Assembly (NCBI GenBank): GCA_034766995.1
Contig: CM068322.1
Coordinates: 16,800,810-16,864,809 of the forward strand
Direction of reading: 5' to 3'
Source of the DNA: Acanthacorydalis orientalis
Taxonomy: Eukaryota > Arthropoda > Insecta > Megaloptera > Corydalidae
Length of the DNA: 64,000 nucleotides
Each line of letters opens with the position of its first letter. Position 1 is the stretch's first letter. The notes beneath the pieces were generated by a model, which worked only from the letters and a program-made list of their open reading frames with translations, made no database searches and was not told the origin of the DNA. The position numbers were made by a program, and so were the translations under genes. Below, in pieces: positions 23,368-35,567 of the stretch.

Positions 23368-23529
23368 TTGGACTTAGGTTTCCACACGAAAGTATTAATA
23401 AATTGCAAAAATTAAAAAAAGAATGTTATCCCCATTTAGTATTTTAGTATTAAATTGAACTAAAATAGTAAATAAAAAATAACATGACTTTTCTTAAGTC
23501 CTGCGCCCTCTTATACTTCTAAATTGAAA

Positions 23530-23533
<4 letters not shown>
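23362..23533. mobile_element. MITE, copy 2
   Basis: About 172 bp matching the element at 14256-14445. It has ttaggtttccacacgaaagt near the left end, then the block cccatttagtattttagtat, the inverted match attgaactaaaatag and the right end taaattgaaacacta. Its ends are more diverged than those of copy 1. (TA)n tracts lie on both sides. Confidence 0.72.
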
Positions 23534-23601
<68 letters not shown>

Positions 23602-23607
23602 ATCTCT

Positions 23608-23669
<62 letters not shown>

Positions 23670-23743
23670 GTACATATATGTATATATATGTACATATATG
23701 TATATATATATATATGTACATATATATGTACATATATATGTAC

Positions 23744-23811
<68 letters not shown>
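23534..23811. repeat. Long compound TA/TG microsatellite
   Basis: About 280 bp of ta, tatg and tatatgtaca-type repeats. All open frames reported across it on either strand (Tyr/Ile or Ile/Cys repeats) are translation artefacts. Confidence 0.95.
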
Positions 23812-23813
<2 letters not shown>

Positions 23814-24100
23814 GTTAATATATAAAGCAAAGAAATATTTGTAAAAATACTTTTATAACAATAAATAGATAACAAAATCAATTTTGTAATATATTTTTAA
23901 TATACTATTATTCATTCATAATAAAACAGTATTGTGAGTTTGAATTAAACTTTCGATATTACTTCGAACGAATGTCATGTCTCCTAGCACAATTTCTTCA
24001 CCCATTGCAATAAAATAAAATACAGATATGAGGTAACAAACAACCCTTAAATTCTGTATCTGTTTTCTTTCTTTATACCTTATAACTGCACATCATTCGT
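23812..24100. other. AT-rich spacer
   Basis: No gene or repeat recognised. Confidence 0.5.
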
Positions 24101-24350
24101 AAAAAAAAATCAATCGAGTGAAGTGGTATGAAGCCTTCCCACATCTCTGTCAGTCTGTGTCCGCCATGGATCACGCAGTATCGTTATATAGGAAACGAAT
24201 GTGATTCAATTCCATTCTATCGGATCTTAGACTTTCAGGGAAGGCATCAGCAAATGACCGACACAGCATTCCACAAATAGTTTTGATACTTGGGAACGAT
24301 AAATTTGATTGACATCGCACTAGTACTCCTCTCCTCTTCTTTTAAGTTTC
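24101..24350. other. GC-richer non-repetitive island
   Basis: Complex sequence (for example gtgtccgccatggatcacgc near 24170) without a supported reading frame. Possible regulatory or conserved non-coding DNA; no direct proof. Confidence 0.3.
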
Positions 24351-24990
24351 AAACATGTTTCCGAAAATAGCCATTAACATATTGTGTATCTTGCAATCTT
24401 ACACACGTATCAACTAGCTAAAGCAAACGTGATTCTATTATTGCATTCATGTGGGAATACAGTTTGTAGTCGAAAAATTCAGTTAAACACGTTTTTATTC
24501 CTTTAGAGTATATGAAAAATCGAATAATACTGTTTACGGAAAAGCTTTTTATAAAAAACTAAATAAATTTGATTTAGGTAAACAGTAAATTATTGATTTA
24601 AATTTTATATATTAAATTATTTGTAAAAAAAATATTCAGAATTGCATTGAAACACTGATTGTTTTGACCAGATATTTATATAAAGAAATAATGACTGGCT
24701 AAAAACCGATTTCAATACATTTTTATCGTCGTGGTTTATGTATAAATTATTTGCGAGTAATTATTTTAAAAATACAAGATAAATGGTTAAAATTGATTAC
24801 ATCATAGAGCAATTATCAAACTTTTTTTTATCAAACGCCAGCAACATTTCACGTAGAAACCTCTATTAAACAACATTCGAACACATTTATAATCCCATTA
24901 AATGCCGATAGCAATTATAACTCAATCGAAAAACAAGCACAAATCCCGAATTAAAATAATTTACTTATCGAAATTGGCATATATTTACAA
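24351..24990. other. AT-rich spacer
   Basis: No gene or repeat recognised. Confidence 0.5.
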
Positions 24991-25360
24991 TATGCGCCAA
25001 ACGGTTGCCAACATTTCATAACGCGGCATCGAACCTATATATTTTTACAGCCTGAACACATACGATAACATTGATACGAATAAACGGATGTATCGTGATT
25101 TTTTTCCGTCGGTCGTTTAGGGTCACGATATATTTATCATCCAATCATACGGTAATATTGATTCTGATATGATTACATTACTGCATGTATCGGTGGAGAA
25201 ACGGAACTTGTGCATTCATGTTACCATTACAGACGTTATCGTCACTCTGAGACCAACGACGTGCTGCACTTGTCCAGATCAATTTTCTTTATTGGAGAGG
25301 CAGACAGAGATATCCAGAACCTTCGTACGAAATGAGATTTTTAAAATTTAAATGCACTCG
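24991..25360. other. CpG-containing island
   Basis: Less AT-rich DNA with several CpGs (for example ttttccgtcggtcgtttagg near 25107 and accaacgacgtgctgcactt near 25252). The 60-codon frame 25169-25351 has no recognised family. It could be an enhancer or a non-coding exon. Confidence 0.35.
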
Positions 25361-25903
25361 ACTTGAGCAGAATTCTAAGAATCAAATTTTCTCCTCTTAC
25401 GTTCTTATTATGTGCACCTGATGGAATCAGATTTTTAAGATGTGTAGGCATTATTTTATTATAGAATTTCTTCTCAGCAAACACATAAAAATAAATTACT
25501 ATGTTTAAATACGAATGCATTTTTAAATAATTAATAATTCAACTGAGTTGTACTGAATACATGAAATACTTCTCAAATAGATTCAATTTTTCGAGTGTCA
25601 TTAAACAGTTTCACGACTGAATTCTTTCTTACACCACAACACACAAAAAATATTTCTGATCGAAAATGTTGAATGAATGTTTATTGATCATTTTTGATCG
25701 GAAAAGATAGTGGTTGTGGAGTGAAAAAAAATATTTGCGGAAGTGAATTTAATAGCTACAGTGTCAGGACTATATTGTCATAAAACTGGAATATGGCACA
25801 TTTTAGAAATTACATATAAATAATCATCACATGTCCAATTAAAGGAATTTATCAAAGCGTATTTGTAATATTTACAATTATAGTAAAATACATAAATAAT
25901 TAA

Positions 25904-25908
<5 letters not shown>
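25361..25908. other. AT-rich spacer
   Basis: Nothing recognised. Confidence 0.5.

Positions 25909-25967
<59 letters not shown>
25909..25967. repeat. (TA)n microsatellite
   Basis: A pure TA run abutting the 3' tail of RTE copy 2. Confidence 0.9.
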
Positions 25968-25969
<2 letters not shown>

Positions 25970-27520
25970 CAGCAGCAGCAGCATCAGCCGCCTCTGTCAA
26001 TCCACTACTAGATAAAGGCTTGTTCCATGATTTTCCATTTTGCACGATTGAATGTCTCTTCTCTACTGACTTACAATAAAAAATTTAATTTCCTCATCCC
26101 ACCAGTTCATTGGTCTCTTTCTTGGTCTTTTTATATTTCTGAGTTCCCAATTAATAATTTCTGTTGTCCATCGGTTATCTCTTTTTGCAATATGTTCCTG
26201 CTATTTCCATTTCAGACTCTTTACTCTTCTTATTACATCTGTGACTCCTATCTGTTTTCGTATTCATTCTATTATTTTCCTATCTCTTCTTGTTATTCCT
26301 AGAATGCACCTTTCTATACTTCCTTGTGTTGTTTAGAGTCTGAGTGATTTTAGCATTAAGCACCCATGTTTCGTTGCCGTAGGTAAGGACTGGTGGTATA
26401 CATTTATTAAATACTTTTTTCTTCAAACAGAGTGGGATTTTTGATTTAAATATCGAAGCGTTTCGTCCAAATGCGCTCCATCTCATTTTTATTCTCCTCT
26501 TTGCTTCTTCAATGAATGATCCATCCTTGATGATAAGCTAGCCTAGATAGACATACTTCGTAACTTCTTCTTTTTCTTACTTCTTCGTTTCATTTCAATT
26601 TTCTTCGGGCAGACAAACACGTTGATTAGCACTTTCGTTTTGGAATGGTTCATGTTTAGGCCAATTTTTCTTCTTTTGTAGCTATTCCGGAGTATTTGCG
26701 AAGATAACGATATCATCAGTGAACCGGAGGTGACTTAATCCTTTATTCTTCCAATCGAGCGATTTGAATACTTCTTCTAAGGCTGCAGTAAATAATTTCG
26801 GAAAAATTGCATCTTCCTGGCTAAAACCTTTCTTGCTTTTTATCTTTCTTCTTTCTACATGTAGCTTCACCGTCAAGGTTGCATTCTTGTAGATGTTTTC
26901 TAGCAACTCAATGAATGTTTTCTCTACGCCATGGTTCTTCAGTACAGATATGACCGATGATTTGACGATAGTCGAAAGTTTTTCATAGTCTATAAATCCA
27001 AGATATACTGATATTTGGTATTTATTTGAGTGGTTAATTACTTCCCACGCTACCTGAACGTAATCAATTGTACTAAATCCGCTTTAAAGTCCGGCTTGTT
27101 CGCTTGATTGAGAGAAATCTAACTGCGCTTGTAGATATTTTCAAATTATTTTATAAAGATCTTACATATGGGTAGTAAACTAATTGACCGGTAATAGTCA
27201 AATCATCTTTATCTCCTTTTTTGTGCAGAAGGATTACTGTGATCTCATTCCATTTATCTGGGATATTTCTTTTTTCTATACACGATGTGAATATGTCGGC
27301 GAGAACATTTTCTGTTTTTTCTTCTACCAGCTTAAATATTTCTGCTATTAATCCATCATTCCTTGCTACTCTTCCATTTTTCATATTCTTTATTGCATAT
27401 GAGACCTATTCCGGCGCTACTGGTGGGACACACTAATTTGTAAGTTTTCTATCTTTGTTTTCTTCATTACATGTACTTTTGTATAGTTTAGTGTAGAATT
27501 CTTCTACCTCTTGATGATTG
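25968..27520 (-). mobile_element. 5'-truncated RTE-type LINE, copy 2
   Basis: A minus-strand retrotransposon of about 1.55 kb. The 3' tail is a trinucleotide repeat (gcagcagcagcatcagccgc on the plus strand). Reverse transcriptase pieces follow in order from 27.5 kb downward. The element is more damaged than copy 1 but longer, reaching the N-terminal part of the reverse transcriptase domain. Both ends lie against (TA)n runs (25909-25967 and about 27519-27537). Confidence 0.88.
26280..27480 (-). pseudogene. RTE reverse transcriptase, frameshifted
   Basis: Several minus-strand frames together give most of an RTE reverse transcriptase domain. Frame 27151-27384 has NGRVARNDGLIAEIFK and IPDKWNEITVILLHKKGDKD, the N-terminal fingers/palm region. 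Frame 26682-26906 has GFSQEDAIFPKLFTAALEEV and FTDDIVIFANTPE; FTDD is the catalytic YADD-type motif with both aspartates present. Frame 26280-26486 has PPVLTYGNETWVLNAK, matching copy 1. Stops and frameshifts between and within blocks make it non-functional. The endonuclease domain is absent through 5' truncation. Confidence 0.85.
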
Positions 27521-27702
27521 ATATATATATATATATAATTTGAACATGTCAGTCGTATTTTTTTAAATATAAAAAACATATTTGTTTTTCTTGTATCTAT
27601 TTCAAAATAAAGACATAAAAGCGTCGATGTAAAACGTAACTTATTTAATTATACTAAAAATAGTACATGTGGTTGGTTCAAAACAGAAATTGTTATAAAA
27701 TG

Positions 27703-27739
<37 letters not shown>

Positions 27740-29306
27740 TATTTAAATTATTCACACTTCTCGGAAAATTAATTCAAAAATATCTGTCCGCAAGAATGAA
27801 AACAGAACCGGAAATTAAAAACTTCTTTATAATGTTCATGTCTGCTTTACGAATGATAATGCATGCCTACATTTCTTCTTACCTTTAATAATAAATTAAT
27901 TCCTGCGGTATTCTACTTGGTACCAGTATTAGACTTAAATCGTTTACATAAATTTTTACATCAACAATTGATTTCTGATACAGTAAAAGAAAAATCTTTA
28001 TGAAACCTAGCAAACTGGTTCGAACTAATATTTAAATTTTTGTAAATTATAAAATTTAGTAATAAGGGAATATTAGAAACAATAACAAATGTCAAAATAA
28101 TGATGTCAATATATCTATATATATTTAAACATTTTTCACTATTATTGACTTTTCATATAATTTTTACTTTTGCGTATCATGTTAATTATTATTATAACCA
28201 CTTTATTTAGATACAAATATTTCAGTTCAAACACGATCTATTCTGCTTGTTTGTGCATTTACTTCATCAAAAAATAATAAGATTATATCAGTTAAAAATA
28301 TTTTTTAAAAAACAAACAAATGTTCAAGATTTAAACTAATATTAAAATGAATCTTTTAAATTTTAATACTGTTAAATTTGAACACAAATAAAAAAAGTTC
28401 AGGAGAATTAATATTAATATGACTGAAAATTTTAACAGTCGTCATGATTTTCTCAAAAAAATCATATCATTTTTAATACTATTTGTTCGTTTACTTTATG
28501 ACAAACCAACTTCCTCAAATTTCATTTCAATACAGATTTAAAACAGTTCAATTCATTAAAAAAAATATAACCGATATGCTTATACGTTTCAGATAAATAA
28601 AATATACATGAATTATAAATCAACCCCAATTTTCATCGAACAAATCTACAAGCAAACACCATTAAAACGCTTATGTTTTCATCGGATATTCAATACGGTT
28701 TCCAAATACCCAAACCCTATCGCATTAAGTAATAACGGATTAACAAGATTTTCGTGTATAATTACATATGAAATACACTTCTATTATAAATGAACATTAA
28801 AATCGTAACGTCGAGCGTCTAACATTTCTGGGCTGTGCATTCGCAATTTCTAGTTTTAACAAAGTACTATTGAGTTCGTTATCTATTTTGACAGATTACA
28901 CATCAAGCTTGAAGTACTTTACGCGGGAACAGTTATATAACAGTCGAAAGATTATGTACAAGTTCATTTTCGTGATATAGAGTAGCACGTGTTGCTAAAT
29001 TAATGGTTATGTATGTACTTTGTCAAATTTTGGCGAATTATACGGATTATTTAGCAAGTCTGTTCTTAGAAGTCTAATGATTTGATTAAAACCATTTAAT
29101 TAAGATTTCTGCTTTGGCAGTGATTAATTCCCTACTGTTCTATTTCTAACAGCATATATTTGTTCATTTATAAATATTTATACCAATGATTCGTTATATT
29201 AAATTTTATGCACTAATTCCATGACGGTTTTATTTTAAATTTAAAAATAGATATAACCGTCCATAAAAAGTTACCCTAGCCAAAATCCATAACACTTAAT
29301 TAAATA
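27521..29306. other. Intergenic, AT-rich
   Basis: A TA/CA microsatellite lies at about 27704-27740. The frames at 27667-27888 and 28608-28793 are not recognisable. The stretch 28800-28980 is slightly more complex but unassigned. Confidence 0.5.
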
Positions 29307-29869
29307 TTAGGTTGGTAGGAAAATAATTGCGGATTTTGTTTTCTGAATTCTAATTTTAATTTTTTTCAATCCGTGTTCATGTTAATATCATTTTTAAAGT
29401 AGATTTTTCGATCTGTATTTTGGTAATATCAACTTTTGTTTTATTACTAATTTTGCTTCAAATTGAGCTATTGAATTAAAAATTGAAAAGAAGCAAATAA
29501 GAGCATTTTTTTGTATGAGTTCAAAACGAGTGTTAAAGTAGCAGAAACTGCTCGTGCACTGAACGATTCTCTTGGTGTGGGTACTGTTAAGGAATGTACG
29601 GTGCAGTGATGGTTCCAAAAATTTCGTACTGAAGACGAGAGACTTGAAGATTAAGAAGGTCGCAGATACCCTTCTTCGGTTAATAACGACCAACTGAAAG
29701 CGTTAGTTGAATCAGAACCACTCACAACAATTAGAAAACTTACATAAAAATTACGCGTTAGTCATCCAAGAATTCTGGGCCACTTACAACAGCTAAAAAA
29801 ATCAAAAAAATCTATAAATGTATATTTATTTGAAGGTCATAAACCGCAATTATTTTTCTACCAGTCTAA
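29307..29869 (+). mobile_element. HTH-only mariner derivative, copy B
   Basis: The left end ttaggttggtaggaaaataa and the right end (aattatttttctaccagtct) form inverted repeats, with TA duplicated on both sides. Length is 563 bp. The plus strand encodes a decayed N-terminal transposase half: EKKQIRAFFCMSSKRVLK-like sequence from 29482, then VQWWFQKF-like at 29602-29624. It jumps to a tail in which gaaggtcataaaccgcaatt (29832-29851) follows directly. The catalytic domain is absent, as in copies A, C and D. Confidence 0.85.
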
Positions 29870-30120
29870 TAAATTAACTTCAAAGATGGAAATTATATAT
29901 ATATATATATATAATCAAAAGTTATAAATATGTAATTATTTACATTTTATAAAATATACAAATACATATTTATTGACATTACTGTTAACTTTTTTTATTG
30001 TCAAAATTTTAACAATATTACATTTGACTTTTTCATTATTATCCAATAATACAACTTTTCAGTCATTTATGAAAATTATAATCTATTTTTTAGTACCTGT
30101 AAAAAAATGAAAACGTTTAA

Positions 30121-30175
<55 letters not shown>

Positions 30176-30712
30176 GTGAATTAAGATGTATTACTAATTA
30201 TTTCTATTCATAGCATAATCATTTAATAATTACAATATATATTGATGTACAATTATATATCTCCATTTCAATAGTTAGTATCTATAAAAGCAATTATCAT
30301 CCATTTACAGATAAATGCGATATGTATTTACTATGCTTTATTCTATATTTAGATAGATAAGGACGGAAGATTTAATTTACTATTAGTAACTAGTATATAC
30401 CACGACACATTTGACTGAAAAATAGAAAAAAAGCTGTTTATTAGTTTTTACAACATAATATATTTAAACATAAAAAATACCTAAGAACGATACTAGAGTG
30501 TTTATCCGAGCTGACAAAGCAAATATTTCTCCTCACTTTGTTCTGCGGGCAGTGACGAGAAATGTGGATTTTTATATATAGGAAGGTAATAGATATTCGA
30601 GGAAAACGTCACAATATAATAATATTTTATTTAAAGATCCAGTCTTCTCTTTAAGTAAAAATCTATTTATCATATCAAAATTGTATCATATTTCTATGTT
30701 TGATTTATGTAT

Positions 30713-30793
<81 letters not shown>

Positions 30794-31993
30794 GTGCGTG
30801 TGTGTGTGTGTGTTTATTCATTTCATTTATTGATTTTCTAATGTGTATTATAAAATATAATAAATCGAAAAAAGTAACATTTGTTGGCATTTTTATAGGA
30901 AATGTAACAATAAATCTATATTTAAAACAAACGTACATAGCAATTATATTTTTCTTCTCCCCTCTTTTTGTTCAACATTACATTATATCTATTATTAAAA
31001 CAGCATTTATGCGAGTACTAAGGTAATTGTAATATTCTGTTCATTGCCTACCTACCTACCTGTTTCCATTGAAACATCAAGTAATTCAGTGAAATAGAAG
31101 TACATGTGTTAATTGAATCATGTGAATGTGAATTGAGATAGTAACTGTGTAGTATGATGACTGTTTATATAGGAATCGGTATAAATTCAATTAATGCCTA
31201 GCAAAGGCTTGTCAGTTTATGAAACAATCAGAATAATTATTAATTGAAATATTTTGATAGGCCGAAATTATTACCGCACAAGCATGCCTCATGTATGCTG
31301 TGGTAAAATCTGAAAATGGATATTTGAATTATTAATAACGCGAATTATTAATTGAAAAGTGTATATATATATATATATAATACATACATGCATATTAATT
31401 ACATACTAATTTTACATTATGAGATATTTGACTATAAAGATGATAAAAATCTTAAAGAAAATCTTAAAAATTTTTAGATTTTTGAAAGAATTTATAGCTT
31501 TTCCTCTTATATACTCTTACACTGTTTCTTATTAATATATTATTTTTTGTCAAATATATTTTAATTAAATCTAAAAATTGTACATATGTTAAAATATTTC
31601 TAAATACAAAGTTCATACTTAAAATCCGTACGGTTCTTAATATAAATTATATAGTTATTCAATTCTTTTTATTACATACGAAAATACTGACCCAAAACAT
31701 AAGAACTGTACGTGAAAGGCCAGTGAAAGAGGGCTGAATCAAATATTCATTTGTATTTTTCCCTCTGGAATTTTGTCAACATCCTAGAACATATTTAGTC
31801 TGTTGAAATGTTATGCTTAAACTTATTTACTGACCTTTTTAATTGATTAGCAGAAAAAATGGATTATTTCTGTTCTTTACACTCTCAGTGATTTTTATCG
31901 TTATTTATAATATTAATTGGTCGAGTAAAAAGTATGTTAATGGCACATACACACTCACATATATATATATATATTTATGTATGTATGTGTGTG
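29870..31993. other. Intergenic, AT-rich with microsatellites
   Basis: (TA)n runs lie at about 29895-29913, 30122-30172, 30717-30795 (followed by (TG)n to 30812), 31362-31379 and 31959-31975. A short tandem cctacctacctacctg lies near 31048. No gene recognised; the 108-aa frame at 30700 starts in microsatellite. Confidence 0.55.
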
Positions 31994-32327
31994 TTTTAAA
32001 TGTAATGCTTTCTGAAAAGAGAACATTTTAAATTTATTGCACAAATTTGAAAAACTGAATGAAAAATTTAAAATTATTTTCAACTAAGAAAATGCTGTGA
32101 CACTCTCTCCCTCTATCTCATATACACACACAGACACAACACATATATATATATATATATATAAATGTGTGTGCATGTATATCAGTGTGTGTATGAGAGA
32201 GAGAGAAAGTGACAGCATTTTCTTACATGAAAACAATTTTAAATTTTTCATTCCTATTCAAACCTAGTTTTTTCAAATTTGTGCAATAAATTTAAAATGT
32301 ACTCTTTTCAGAAAGCATTTAAATTTA
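31994..32327. repeat. Long inverted repeat (hairpin-forming)
   Basis: The left arm (about 31994-32135) and the reverse complement of the right arm (about 32185-32327) match closely. Both read aatgctttctgaaaagag, then acattttaaatttattgcac, then gaatgaaaaatttaaaatt, then aagaaaatgctgt, then a pyrimidine tract. The arms are about 140 bp, with a roughly 9-bp insertion in the right arm. The loop is a (CA)n/(TA)n/(TG)n tract of about 50 bp. It has no coding capacity. It could be a foldback MITE or a hairpin-RNA source. Confidence 0.85.
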
Positions 32328-32716
32328 AAAGCTTGAAATAAAATATGAATCGATAACGTTCTTTCACCAATATTTATTTTTATGAGTTACGGAGTGGTTT
32401 TTTTTCAATGAATGCTTTATTGCAATATTAAACCCAGTTGTCGTTTTTTGTAGAGTACGTTTTAATACGTCACCAAAAGTGGAAAAAAAGTTTATCACTC
32501 AACATAATTTTTTTGCATTATAGATAGAATTAAATTTCATTACCCTTATCAAAATATTTACGAAAGGAATTGACACAAATATCTAAACTATTTGAACCAA
32601 TAACATAAATCCTATCGCCAACACATAAATCAAAGTGACAGAATGTCGTTTACACTGGTTAGTTAATATCAACCAGCTGTGTATAACACTGTAATTTACT
32701 TATGAACAATAGTGTT

Positions 32717-32765
<49 letters not shown>

Positions 32766-34200
32766 ATTACAAAAAAGTTTATTTTAATAAAATATATAAC
32801 AACAAATCAACGTTTCAATGCTTTTGTCCTTCATTAACATATATAGAATATACAATAGTAATTCAATTCTCAAAACAGTTAATTTTTTTGCAAATTCTAG
32901 CAAAAACTGCTATCTTGTCAGTAAAATGTTATACGTGTTACACCTGACATTCGTTTTTAAAAACGTTCTTTAGAATGAGCATAAGGTTATAATTTCAAAT
33001 TATAAAGTTACAGCAGAGTACATATATTTAATATTTCTTATATAAACATTATATATATATATATATATATATAATGTATATATATATAAAGCTTTACAAA
33101 ACAAAACAACTATATATTAAAGCTTGTCACCGGAAACTCGCAACTAACAACACTCGGTGCGCTTAAATAGAGATGAAGCCGAATTAATACAAGGCTTTTT
33201 GGTCTATTATCTATATCAATATTTCATAAACTTTTGTAATGTAATACGGTGTTTAATAGAAGTAGGTATTATTTATTCCGTTCTCGACCTTTAGTCTTAA
33301 ATTCATACAAATTTTATTGTGTAGTAATTTCTACATACATTTGTTTTTACTTTATAATAATGTGTCTTTATCTAATAATTAAATGTATTATTTATTTTTA
33401 CAAAAGTTTAAATAAAAAGAAAAACGTATTTGGGATAAAAATTTTATATTAGTCAAACGAGAAATTTTGTTATAATGTTTTAATTATAGAAAAAGTCTTG
33501 AATAGAAATTACTAATTTGATTGAAAGTGCGAATGCAGTTAAAAATAGAAGCATGTATGCTTATTATATACCGGTTGATGTAATATCTTCTTTGATTATT
33601 AACCATTGAATCACTTTTTCGGTTATAATCTAGTTTTAAGCTGACTCAAAGAGAAATTCCAGATCAGGCCTTAACGGACAACTCTGTAACCGAAAATTAA
33701 AAATCCAAAACAAAATTAAAACGAACACATATCAGAACATATTGTATTAACTGTTATTGTATTAATTATTTTTGTTCATAATATTTTAGAATTAAGTATT
33801 TGTTCTGAAATCAAATTGCTATATTAAAAGATCAGTAATATCTTTTAAGCTCTACTCAGATACGCTAAACAAAGGATTGTTTATCATTGATTTCAGTTAA
33901 ATAAATATAATAAATATTTCTAATAAAAATGGAGTTGTTTTCGTAAATATTCAAAATATTAGACAAGCATATAAATTACATTCTAAAATAAGGGTCAAAG
34001 TGACAGTGTCAATTAATAAACAAATACAGTAAACACTTAAAATTAAATTTGAGTTTCGATTCTCGTGAAACAAAAAAAAACACACTATAGATCCTTTATT
34101 AAAAAATTTGCCTTGACTTTATGTCAAGTTACTGTTGACATAAAGTTTTCACGGTCTCATTATAAATATGATGCGTAAACCACACAAGTTTGATTAAAAG

Positions 34201-34226
<26 letters not shown>
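32328..34226. other. Intergenic, AT-rich
   Basis: (TA)n runs lie at about 32720-32763, 33050-33088 and 34203-34226. A perfect 12-bp stem with a 7-nt loop (actttatgtcaa and its inverse) lies at 34116-34146. No gene recognised. Confidence 0.55.
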
Positions 34227-34232
<6 letters not shown>

Positions 34233-35529
34233 GGTTTGTCGAGTAATTTGGCTCATGTGCTCACTGAGAGAGTGGGGAACAGCTGTATATGTTTTCATAT
34301 AATTTCATCCCTTTTAGTAACGCATATTAATTTGCAATTCACTCCACCATTTTCTTTATATCATTTCATCATTAATTCTTCGTTTGAAGTTGTTTCAACA
34401 TAAGCGTTTCATGAAAAAGTGCAAAACGGATAAAATCAGAATTCAAGGTGTGATTCAGTTTTTTTTTTGGGTGGGAAAACATCGAAGGAACTCCATGAGA
34501 TGATATTTCCTACATTTAAAGAATCTTGTCATTTCTATGAAACCATTCGACTTTGGGTAAATAAATTTAAACTTGATAGAACGAGCGTCGAAGATACCAC
34601 GTTCAGGAGGACCAATAGCAGCTGTCACGCCAGAAACCTTCGATAAAGTCCACGGTATGGTTTTATCCGACCGGCGAGTAAAATTGAGCGAAATGGCAGA
34701 GATGATAGGCATCTTCTCTGAGCGAACGCATTTCATTTTGCATGATAAATTGCGTATGAAAAAATTTTCCTTAAGAAGGGGGGTGCCACGTTTGCTTACT
34801 GCAAAGCAAAAACGAATTCATAAGCAACCATCAGTCGACATCTTGGAAATATTTATGAAGAATCCAATGGATTTTATGGTGCGTTTTGTGACCATGGATA
34901 AATCTTGAATTCATCATTACACACCAGAATCTAAAACCGAATCAAAACAGTGGGCTGAATGCGGTGAAATGGTTTCAAAGAAGTCAAACACAGTTTACTC
35001 GGGTGGAAAGGTAATGGCGTCAATTTTCTAGGATGCGAAAGGAATTCTCTTGATCGACTATGTTCAGAAGAGAAAGACAATTTTGGGCTAATACTGCGCA
35101 GCACTTTTGGAGAAATGGAAGGTAGTGATCGTGGAAAAACGTCCCGCAATTGTCAGGAAAAAAGTGTTGTTTCACCATAACAATGCACCGTCTCATTCAA
35201 GCATTCTCGCTCAACAAGAATTGGTCGAATTGAAGTTTGAAATCATTCCGAATCCACTATATTCGCTTGATTTAGCTCCCTTGGACTTCCTCCTGTTCTC
35301 GAAACTCGAAACATTCCTAGCTGGAAAGCGAGTTGGGTCGAATGAATAAGATGTAGTGACCGAAAACTGCTATTTTGTAGACCTCGAAGAAACCAACTTC
35401 CGGGAACGAATCACGAAGCTAGAGAAACATTGGGGCAAGTACATTAAACTTCGAGACTATTATATTGAAAAATAAAGCACACTTTGGAGCTGAAGCTCTA
35501 ATAACGAACCGAATTACTTTTCAAACCGC

Positions 35530-35532
<3 letters not shown>
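34227..35532 (+). mobile_element. Near full-length decayed mariner
   Basis: The ends are inverted repeats: left tgtgacggtttgtcgagtaa and, as the reverse complement of the right end, tgggcggtttgaaaagtaat. Length is 1,306 bp, as expected for an undeleted mariner. It sits inside a (TA)n tract on both sides. The coding region is the best preserved full-length mariner frame in the window. Confidence 0.9.
34411..35475 (+). pseudogene. Mariner transposase, one frameshift and several stops
   Basis: From ATG 34411 (MKKCKTDKIRIQGVIQFFFW) the protein can be followed with one frameshift near 34590 to TAA 35475, about 350 codons, the normal length for a mariner transposase. The N-terminal half contains KEMAEMIGIF-like helix-turn-helix sequence (VKLSEMAEMIGIFSERTHF, about 34678-34735). 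The first catalytic Asp lies in RFVTMDKS, followed by a stop (about 34882-34908). The second site reads FHHNNAPSHSS (about 35170-35205), where the usual Asp is Asn. The third Asp is in YSLDLAPLDFLLF (about 35258-35300). Other stops interrupt SIF-DAKG, ILG-YCA and SNE-DVV. The lost second Asp would abolish catalysis even without the stops. Confidence 0.88.

Positions 35533-35567
<35 letters not shown>

Noticed and set aside
23494..23881. Several long open frames of Tyr/Ile or Ile/His repeats on both strands
   Set aside because: They are translations of TA/TG microsatellite DNA and have no non-repeat coding content.
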